From Elusimicrobiaceae bacterium (lineage in GTDB: Bacteria > Elusimicrobiota > Elusimicrobia > Elusimicrobiales > Elusimicrobiaceae), in assembly GCA_017647245.1 (NCBI GenBank), contig JAGCKY010000033.1:1-21429 (forward strand): 21,429 nt of DNA, read 5' to 3'. The position numbers were made by a program, and so were the translations under genes. Positions within the stretch are counted from its first letter, which is position 1; the number at the start of each line of letters is the position of its first letter. The notes beneath the pieces were generated by a model. It did no database searches and was not told the DNA's origin. It saw only the letters and a list, made by a program, of their open reading frames with translations. Positions 14,707 to 20,265 of this stretch are shown piece after piece.

Positions 14707-16002
14707 ATGAGAAATTGGATAACCTTTTTATTTTTAATGCTGGCTATAACGGCATACGCTGAAACGGTAGGCACGGTCACTGCGCAAAGCACGCGTATGT
14801 CGCCGGGTACTTTGCGGCGGCATTTTTTGCTAAAGCCCGGCGAAGAATTTTCGCAACAACGCTATGAGCAGGCACAGGATGAATTACACAAATTGCGCGT
14901 ATTTAAAAAATTGGATTTTTCCGCCACACCAAACGGCGGGCAAATGGATATTCACATTGACGCGCAGGACGGGTGGTACATTTTCCCCATGGGCTTTTTT
15001 ACGGGCGGGTCCAAAAGTGCGGGAGGCCTGTCGCTAGCCGCGGGCAATTTATTTAAGCAAGGCGAGAGCACCTTTTTATTTGCGGGCGGCGGACACGACG
15101 GGTGGACCGCCCATGCGGGTTGGGTTACGCCCAAACATTTTTTCAATTTGCGCTACACGCATTTGGATGCCGACCAACGGTTTTATCAAAATCATTGGAT
15201 GAATATACCCTCGGTATTTTCTACCGCGGATGACAAAGAAGACCACGCAGATAAACTATTACGCGAGGTCAGCGGTACGCAAGAAACGTTGGCGTTTACC
15301 TATAAGTACCGCCTTTCGCGCACGGTGCGTTTGGCCCTGCGCCCGGAATATAAATATGTATCGTATCAAAACGGGCAATTAGACGGCGGCAAACATCATC
15401 AAGTGTCTTTCGGCTTGGAATTTTCCGACGATATACGCGCGGGTATGAATATGGGCGCGCTGTCGGGTTTCGGGCTGACGGATAAAAAACAAAGTTTACA
15501 GGATTTGCCCCGCGCGCGAAGCGGCTACACGGGCGCATTGTCTTATACGGGCGGCGGCGATTTCACGGGCAGTGATTATGATATTTCCAAAATTTCGTTG
15601 AAAGCGGCGTGGCTGTTGGAGCTCAAAACACGGCATTTATTTACACTACAACTGCACGCGGAAAATGCGTTTGACGCACCGTTTAGCGATTGGATTACTT
15701 CTACCGATTTGCTCGGCGGCATGGGCCGCTACGACCGCGAGCTGCGCGGTAAACGCGGCGCGGGACTTAGTACGGCTTTTGTGTATTATTTGCTACGCAA
15801 TCAGACGGGGCTTTTATCGGTGGCGCCTTTTTATGAACTTTCCTACGTGGACACGGGCGCGGCGTATACGCCGCACAGCGGCGCGGGCGCGGCGCTGATG
15901 TATAAACTGTGGCGTTTTCCGCTCCCGTTTGGCATAAATTACACGCACAATTTACAAGACGGAAGTCACCAAGTGGGCTTTGTCATCGGCGGTGCGTTTT
16001 AA
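14707..16002 (+). CDS. Omp85/BamA-like outer-membrane protein with a single POTRA domain (431 aa)
   Basis: Outer-membrane beta-barrel of the bacterial surface antigen/Omp85 type. Residues 1-18 form a signal peptide (ending ITAYA). Residues 19-90 look like one POTRA domain: a starting strand, the helix SPGTLRRHFLLKPGEEFS, a second helix EQAQDELHKLRVFKKLDFS and the strand GGQMDIHIDAQDGW. From about 92 to the end alternating beta strands rich in Gly and aromatics follow, closing on a C-terminal Phe (GFVIGGAF), the usual barrel signal. DRELRGKRGAG with Arg347-Gly348 resembles the conserved RG motif of the Omp85 barrel. BamA has five POTRA domains; one is few, as in some accessory Omp85 proteins. 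No chaperone or substrate gene is adjacent. The stop is 20 bases before the pilin C leader promoter, with no clear terminator. Confidence 0.82.
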   Translation: MRNWITFLFLMLAITAYAETVGTVTAQSTRMSPGTLRRHFLLKPGEEFSQQRYEQAQDELHKLRVFKKLDFSATPNGGQMDIHIDAQDGWYIFPMGFFTGGSKSAGGLSLAAGNLFKQGESTFLFAGGGHDGWTAHAGWVTPKHFFNLRYTHLDADQRFYQNHWMNIPSVFSTADDKEDHADKLLREVSGTQETLAFTYKYRLSRTVRLALRPEYKYVSYQNGQLDGGKHHQVSFGLEFSDDIRAGMNMGALSGFGLTDKKQSLQDLPRARSGYTGALSYTGGGDFTGSDYDISKISLKAAWLLELKTRHLFTLQLHAENAFDAPFSDWITSTDLLGGMGRYDRELRGKRGAGLSTAFVYYLLRNQTGLLSVAPFYELSYVDTGAAYTPHSGAGAALMYKLWRFPLPFGINYTHNLQDGSHQVGFVIGGAF

Positions 16003-16021
16003 TTACACTCCGCCAATTATT

Positions 16022-16030
16022 TGCTATAAT
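16022..16030 (+). promoter_or_regulatory. Extended -10 promoter of the pilin C leader
   Basis: TG-C-TATAAT (hexamer 16025-16030) predicts a start at about 16037, inside a run of nine A (16032-16040). The transcript would have about 280 bases of leader before the pilin C ATG. There is no clear -35. Confidence 0.55.
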
Positions 16031-16098
16031 GAAAAAAAAATTAGGAGGTTTTACCGCGGCGCAACCGCATAACATTACAATTTTTATCTGTTTTTGAG

Positions 16099-16287
16099 AC
16101 CGCACAATCGGTGCGGTGTGTATAGCAGTTATACGCGAACGAGTCAAAAACAGTCGTTTTGAGGTGTAAAATATACGGACTAATTACCCGTATATTTTAC
16201 ACCGAGTGTTTGCCACTCTCGGGTGGCAGACCACGGCTGTTATACTACATCTACTCGTTCGCAGATTAGTATGAGAGCCGTTTTTTT
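16099..16287 (+). ncRNA. Structured leader RNA upstream of pilin C, candidate riboswitch/attenuator
   Basis: The 316 bases between the Omp85-like gene and pilin C hold no convincing gene but dense pairing. Small hairpins: 16099-16105/16111-16117 (7 bp) and 16120-16124/16130-16134 (5 bp). Main domain: P1 GCGAACGAGT (16135-16144) with ACTCGTTCGC (16253-16262), 10 bp; P2 AACAGTCG (16149-16156) with CGGCTGTT (16234-16241), 8 bp with one G-U; P3 16163-16178 with 16188-16203, a perfect 16 bp; P4 16211-16217 with 16222-16228. P1 encloses P2, which encloses P3 and P4. The 3' strand of P2 and the P1 strand are then reused by a U-tailed terminator. I could not match it to known riboswitch consensus sequences. 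It could also be a stand-alone small RNA of about 250 nt. Confidence 0.7.
16233..16287 (+). terminator. Intrinsic terminator within the pilin C leader, alternative to the folded domain
   Basis: ACGGCTGTTATACTA (16233-16247) pairs with TAGTATGAGAGCCGT (16267-16281), 14 of 15 positions counting one G-U, with a 19-base loop and a run of seven T (16281-16287). It lies 32 bases before the pilin C ATG. It uses the P2 3' strand and holds the P1 3' strand in its loop, so it cannot form together with P1/P2. Confidence 0.75.
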
Positions 16288-16318
16288 ATGCTAATCCGAT
16301 TTTATAAACGGAGAAAAT

Positions 16319-16834
16319 ATGAAAAAAGGTTTTACCTTAATTGAACTATTAGTAGTAGTCTTAATCATCGGCATTTTAGCCGCGATTGCCTTGCCGCAGT
16401 ACCAAAAAGCGGTCTTAAAAGCCAAATTACACACAGGCATTCCCTTGGTCGAAAGTTTATATCAAGCACAACAAGCTTATAAAATGGCTAACGGAGATTT
16501 CGCCAGTGATATTGATGATTTGGCTGTTGATGTCCCGGGAAGAGAATCTTGTACGAAAACGCAAAATATAGCTATGTCTAAGTATGCCTGCAAGTATGGC
16601 ACGATAGGAATATATGACACTGCTTCCGATGTTCAATACATTGTAAAAGGCAGTGCCATTGCTTATTTACATTATCTGAAAGATTATGAATCCGGCGATT
16701 TAGAAAGAAAAGCTGGAGAGGTTTGGTGTTTTGCGGAAACGGAAAACAAAGCCGCAAACCAAGTATGTAAGTCAATGGGTGGCACCTTTGGGAACAGCAC
16801 TCCCAACTCATGGACCAGATACAAAATCAGATAA
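16319..16834 (+). CDS. Type IV pilin-like protein (pilin C, 171 aa)
   Basis: Pilin or pseudopilin with a canonical signal: MKKG then Phe5, predicted cleavage after Gly4 (pilins A and B have Ala there), and Glu9 as mature position 5. The helix up to PQYQKAV is identical in protein to pilins A and B but uses different codons, so it is an older copy. The globular part is unrelated at a glance: LHTGIPLVESLYQAQQAYKMANGDFASDIDDL, with four cysteines (78, 91, 137, 150). The ribosome site GGAG is five bases before the ATG. Its expression is probably governed by the structured leader and terminator upstream rather than by the poly-T promoter used by A and B. A large compound hairpin ends the gene before tRNA-Ser. 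Confidence 0.9.
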   Translation: MKKGFTLIELLVVVLIIGILAAIALPQYQKAVLKAKLHTGIPLVESLYQAQQAYKMANGDFASDIDDLAVDVPGRESCTKTQNIAMSKYACKYGTIGIYDTASDVQYIVKGSAIAYLHYLKDYESGDLERKAGEVWCFAETENKAANQVCKSMGGTFGNSTPNSWTRYKIR

Positions 16835-16851
16835 GAGGGAGTTTTCAAAAT

Positions 16852-16956
16852 AAAAAGCCCTAATTCTAGGCGCGAACTTGCGAAGTATACTGTGCGAAGC
16901 GGCGCGGTAGCGCCGAGGTATTCGAGCAAGTGAGCAACAAAGAAGTAGGGCTTTTT
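16852..16956. terminator. Compound hairpin between pilin C and tRNA-Ser, bidirectional terminator
   Basis: AAAAAGCCCTA (16852-16862) and TAGGGCTTTTT (16946-16956) form a perfect 11-bp terminator-type stem with U or A tails for either strand. The enclosed 83 bases are far longer than a normal loop and fold again: ACTTG-CGAA (16876-16884) with TTCG/CAAGT (16921-16931, AG bulge), and CGGCGC (16900-16905) with GCGCCG (16910-16915) around a GGTA tetraloop. It may be a terminator into which a palindromic repeat was inserted. Confidence 0.75.
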
Positions 16957-16967
16957 AGTAAGAAAAC

Positions 16968-17057
16968 TGGCGGAGAGGGAGAGATTCGAACTCTCGATAC
17001 GGTTTCCCGTATGCAGTCTTTCCAGGACTGTGCCTTAAACCGCTCGGCCACCTCTCC
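16968..17057 (-). tRNA. tRNA-Ser (anticodon GGA)
   Basis: The acceptor GGAGAGG starts at 17057 and pairs with CCTCTCC before the discriminator G and an encoded CCA (16968-16970). The D-arm has GCCGAGCGGTTTAAGGC. The anticodon stem CAGTC/GACTG holds the loop CTGGAAA, giving GGA for serine UCC/UCU codons. A long variable arm (GCATACGGGAAACCGTATC) marks the class II serine type. The T-arm GAGAG-TTCGAAT-CTCTC is intact. Length is 90 bases with CCA. Confidence 0.97.
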
Positions 17058-17083
17058 AAAAGGTTTCGTCGGTAAGTATCTAT

Positions 17084-17092
17084 ATTATATCA
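17084..17092 (-). promoter_or_regulatory. Extended -10 promoter of tRNA-Ser
   Basis: The minus-strand reading TG-A-TATAAT (hexamer 17084-17089) predicts a start about 20 bases before the mature tRNA 5' end. TTTTCA lies 17 bases upstream as a poor -35. Confidence 0.6.
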
Positions 17093-17121
17093 AATTGGAA
17101 AGGTTTTGAAAACTCTGCCCG

Positions 17122-17379
17122 TCAGCGGCGCAGCGTTTTGATTTGCAAGCCAAACAAGCGGCCTATCAAAAGTAGCGGCGTGATAATAAAAATAGTTATC
17201 AGCGCGCCCAGTATCATTACAACCACACTAAACGCAAGCGCAAAAAATCCCGTCAGAAACCCCACGCGCCCGTACACATCACCGTGCGCAGACGGTTTAG
17301 TGGCGGCAATCGGCTGCCCGTTCTCATCTAAAATTTCCGGCTCAATGACTTCGGCCTGGGTGCGCGCATTTTCTTTCAT
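17122..17379 (-). CDS. Small membrane protein of unknown function (85 aa)
   Basis: I do not recognise the family. The N-terminal half is polar and acidic (KENARTQAEVIEPEILDENGQPIAATK). Residues from about 40 to 75 are strongly hydrophobic (VGFLTGFFALAFSVVVMILGALITIFIITPLLLIGRLF), enough for one long or two short membrane helices, and the tail is basic (KTLRR). The open frame extends six codons further to an ATG at 17397. I prefer the ATG at 17379 because the sequence before it matches the leaderless promoter pattern seen at zupT and the C_GCAxxG gene; neither ATG has a Shine-Dalgarno sequence. It lies divergent from valS and upstream of tRNA-Ser on the same strand. Expression and function are uncertain. 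Confidence 0.6.
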   Translation of the reverse strand: MKENARTQAEVIEPEILDENGQPIAATKPSAHGDVYGRVGFLTGFFALAFSVVVMILGALITIFIITPLLLIGRLFGLQIKTLRR

Positions 17380-17385
17380 ATTTAT

Positions 17386-17394
17386 ATTGTGACA
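17386..17394 (-). promoter_or_regulatory. Leaderless extended -10 promoter of the 85-aa membrane protein
   Basis: The minus-strand reading TG-T-CACAAT, then ATAAAT, then ATG at 17379. It is the same arrangement as at 6029 and 13605, though CACAAT is a poorer hexamer. Confidence 0.4.
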
Positions 17395-17464
17395 CATTTG
17401 CGCGGCTTTTGCGCAGTTTTCTTTTAATTAGACGGACAAAAATAGTAAAATATAGATAGGTTAC

Positions 17465-17483
17465 GCGTGAAGTTACATCACGC
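17465..17483 (+). other. Hairpin in the valS leader
   Basis: GCGTGA (17465-17470) and TCACGC (17478-17483) form a perfect 6-bp stem with a 7-base loop, 24 bases before the valS ATG. It is not U-tailed and no T-box elements accompany it, so a role is not evident. Confidence 0.5.
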
Positions 17484-17507
17484 AATTTCAAAAACCGAGG
17501 AAAAATT

Positions 17508-20219
17508 ATGTTACCCAAAGCCTACGAGCCGCAAGAAGTAGAGAAGAAACTTGCCGAAAAATGGCAAAATGCGAAACTATTCGCCGCTAAAGCAGACCCC
17601 AACAAAAAACCTTTTGTAATCGTAATCCCGCCGCCAAACATTACCGGCGCGCTACACATGGGCCATGCGTTTACCAATACTTTGCAAGATGTGCTGATTC
17701 GTTCGCACCGTATGTTTGGCGAAGATGCCTACTGGGTGCCGGGCACCGACCACGGCGGTATTGCCACGCAAAATGTTATTGAAAAAAAGCTTGCCAAAGA
17801 AGAGCACAAAACCCGCCACGATTTAGGCCGCGAAAAATTTTTAGAAACCGTGTGGGAGTGGTACCACGAATGCGGTAATGCAATTTTTGAGCAGTTTCGC
17901 AAAATGGGCTGGGCGTTGGATTTGTCCGACATCCGCTTTACCATGGACGAAAAACGCGCCCGCGCGGTGTTTGAGTGTTTCAAACAATGGTGGGAGAAAA
18001 AATATATTTACCGCGGCAAACGCCTGATTAACTGGTGCGTGCGCTGTTCTACTGCACTGTCTGACATTGAAGTAGAGCACTTGCCCGAAAACGGCAAACT
18101 GTGGCATTTGCGCTACAAAGGCGAGGATGGCTCCGACGGTATTGTAATTGCCACCACCCGCCCCGAAACCATTTATGCCGATGCGGCTATCGCCGTCAAT
18201 CCGAAAGATGAACGCTATAAAAACATGGTTGGCAAAAAGGTCATTATTCCGCTGGCTAACCGCGCTATTCCCATCATTGCCGATGAAGCAGTGGAATTGG
18301 AATTTGGTACGGGGGCGCTGAAAATTACGCCTGCCCATGACGCCACCGACTATGAAGTCGGCAAGCGGCACAATTTGCCCGTCATGACCGTTATCAATGA
18401 CAAAGGAAAGATGATTAATTGCCCCAAAAAATACAACGGCATGGACCGCGATGTTTGCCGCAAAGAAACCGTCAAAGATTTAGACGCGGCGGGCCTGCTT
18501 GTCAAAGAAGAAAAATACAATCACGCCGTTTCCAAATGCTACCGTTGCGGCAGTCCTATTGAGCCGTTTATGAGCGAACAATGGTTTGTCAAAATGGACG
18601 AACTGGCTAAACCCGTCGTCAAAGCGGCCGAAACGGAAGCACTAAAATTTCATCCGGACAGTTGGAAAAAACCGTTCCTCAATTGGATGACCAACATTCA
18701 AGATTGGTGTATTTCGCGCCAGATTTGGTGGGGGCATCGCATTCCGGTTTGGTATTGTCGGGAGTGTAGCAAAAAGGGCCTCACTTTTGCCACCGACCAA
18801 CAAGGCAAAGAACAATTGACTAAAGTATCTTTTGAAGACGGTGCGCAACCGATTGTTTCTTTTGAAGAACCGGCAGAATGTCCGCATTGTCACGGGCATG
18901 ATTTAGTGCAAGACCCCGACGTGTTAGATACGTGGTTTTCTTCCGCGCTGTGGCCGATGTCTGTGTTCGGCTGGCCGGAAAAAACGCCCGAAATGGCGCA
19001 TTTCTATCCCACATCCGTCATGGTAACCGGATATGAAATTTTATACTTGTGGGTGGCACGCATGGTATTGACCGGGTTGGATTTCACAGGTAAATTACCG
19101 TTCAAAGATGTGTATTTAAATGGTATTGTGCGCGATAAAAGCGGTCAGAAAATGAGCAAATCCAAAGGAAACGTCATTGACCCCTTGGATATGACCGCCA
19201 AATACGGCACTGACGCGGTACGCTTTTCGCTACTGATGCAGGCCGTGCCAAGCAAAGATATTCCTTATTCGGAAGACAGCATTACGGGCGCGCGCAATTT
19301 CTGCAACAAAATTTACAATGCTTCGCGCTTTATCTTAATGAATATGGAAGATATTAAAGGCCCGCTCGCTATGCCCAAAGAGGCCAAAGAGCTCGCGGAT
19401 AAATGGATTTTGGACCGCTACGCCACCGCGATTAAAACCGCACGCGAAGGCATTGAAAAATATAATCTCGCGCTGACTGCCAATACGCTCTATCACTTCT
19501 TGTGGGGTGATTTTTGCGATTGGTATATTGAGCTTGCCAAACAGCGTTTTCAGACGGAAGAAAAAGAATATGTCATGGCCTTGTGCGTGAACATTTTGTA
19601 CAACACGCTCAAAGCCCTGCATCCGCTTATTCCGTTTATTACCGAGGAAATCGCGGCCAGCTTGCGCCCGTTTGTAAACGAAAAAGAGGAATTTTTGCTC
19701 AATCAAAAATATCCCGAGTTTGACGCCGCACTGCTTAACGCAGATGCACTCAAGCAAATGGAAATTGTGCAGGGCGTAACCAAAGAAATCCGCACGATTC
19801 GCTCGCAGTTTAATGTACCGCCGGGACTGAAAATTAAAGCCGTTATATCGGCGACGGACGAGCAAGAATTGTCCGTTGTTAACGCGCAAGCGGCCTACAT
19901 TCAATTAATGGCAAAAGTGGAACAATTGCAAATCGGCACGAATTTGGCCAAACCCAAACAAACCGCCACCGCAACGTTCGGAAAAATTGCCATTTATATT
20001 CCGCTGACCGGGTTGATTGATTTTGAGAAAGAAAAGAAACGCTTGGAAAAAGATATCGCCGCCGCAAAAGCCAATATCGCTTCGCGGCAAGCGCGGCTTT
20101 CCCAAGAGAACTTTATCAAAAACGCCCCGCAGGCGCAAATAGATAAAACCAAAGCCGAACTGGCCGCCGCACAAACGCTGTTGGCGCAAGCAGAGGCGGC
20201 ACTGGCGGACTTGGCGTAA
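17508..20219 (+). CDS. valS: Valyl-tRNA synthetase (903 aa)
   Basis: Class I aminoacyl-tRNA synthetase charging tRNA-Val, cytoplasmic and essential. The HIGH-type motif PPPNITGALHMGH has HMGH at 50-53. The editing (CP1) domain carries TTRPETIYADAAIAV and FGTGALKITPAHDATDYEVG. DVLDTWFSSALWP and the KMSKS loop (Lys548 to Ser552 in SGQKMSKSKGNV) complete the catalytic site. The anticodon-binding domain follows, then a C-terminal coiled coil typical of ValRS (FEKEKKRLEKDIAAAKANI to the end, about 843-903). Cys pairs CYRCG and YCREC/CPHCH may bind zinc. Length is normal. GAGG precedes the ATG and a GC-rich hairpin follows the stop. The KMSKS and editing-domain set excludes the related Ile and Leu enzymes. 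Confidence 0.97.
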   Translation: MLPKAYEPQEVEKKLAEKWQNAKLFAAKADPNKKPFVIVIPPPNITGALHMGHAFTNTLQDVLIRSHRMFGEDAYWVPGTDHGGIATQNVIEKKLAKEEHKTRHDLGREKFLETVWEWYHECGNAIFEQFRKMGWALDLSDIRFTMDEKRARAVFECFKQWWEKKYIYRGKRLINWCVRCSTALSDIEVEHLPENGKLWHLRYKGEDGSDGIVIATTRPETIYADAAIAVNPKDERYKNMVGKKVIIPLANRAIPIIADEAVELEFGTGALKITPAHDATDYEVGKRHNLPVMTVINDKGKMINCPKKYNGMDRDVCRKETVKDLDAAGLLVKEEKYNHAVSKCYRCGSPIEPFMSEQWFVKMDELAKPVVKAAETEALKFHPDSWKKPFLNWMTNIQDWCISRQIWWGHRIPVWYCRECSKKGLTFATDQQGKEQLTKVSFEDGAQPIVSFEEPAECPHCHGHDLVQDPDVLDTWFSSALWPMSVFGWPEKTPEMAHFYPTSVMVTGYEILYLWVARMVLTGLDFTGKLPFKDVYLNGIVRDKSGQKMSKSKGNVIDPLDMTAKYGTDAVRFSLLMQAVPSKDIPYSEDSITGARNFCNKIYNASRFILMNMEDIKGPLAMPKEAKELADKWILDRYATAIKTAREGIEKYNLALTANTLYHFLWGDFCDWYIELAKQRFQTEEKEYVMALCVNILYNTLKALHPLIPFITEEIAASLRPFVNEKEEFLLNQKYPEFDAALLNADALKQMEIVQGVTKEIRTIRSQFNVPPGLKIKAVISATDEQELSVVNAQAAYIQLMAKVEQLQIGTNLAKPKQTATATFGKIAIYIPLTGLIDFEKEKKRLEKDIAAAKANIASRQARLSQENFIKNAPQAQIDKTKAELAAAQTLLAQAEAALADLA

Positions 20220-20225
20220 TTTTAC

Positions 20226-20247
20226 GGGCCGGGCGCAAGTCCGGCCC
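20226..20247 (+). terminator. Probable terminator of valS
   Basis: GGGCCGG (20226-20232) pairs with CCGGCCC (20241-20247) around an 8-base loop, followed by TTATTAT. The tail is not a pure T run, so some read-through into the next gene, 19 bases later, is possible. Confidence 0.65.
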
Positions 20248-20265
20248 TTATTATAGGAGTATATT

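Noticed and set aside
16041..16060. A T-box-like string: AGGAGG, TTTT, ACCGCG resembles the T-box AGGGTGG-N-ACCGCG.
   Set aside because: It lies at the start of the transcript, not just before the terminator, lacks the TGGN that pairs with tRNA, has no stem I or specifier loop, and precedes a pilin rather than an amino-acid gene.
16029..16098. Short open frame MKKKLGGFTAAQPHNITIFICF in the pilin C leader as a leader peptide.
   Set aside because: Its ATG overlaps the TATAAT of the predicted promoter, so it would not be on that transcript, and no ribosome site precedes it.
16135..16262. Long imperfect palindrome resembling an integron attC site.
   Set aside because: The ends do not fit the RYYYAAC and GTTRRRY core sites, no integrase is nearby, and the terminator overlap is better explained by attenuation.
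17841..18371. Minus-strand open frame of 176 codons inside valS.
   Set aside because: It is a shadow of the valS frame, in the editing domain, with no promoter or ribosome site.
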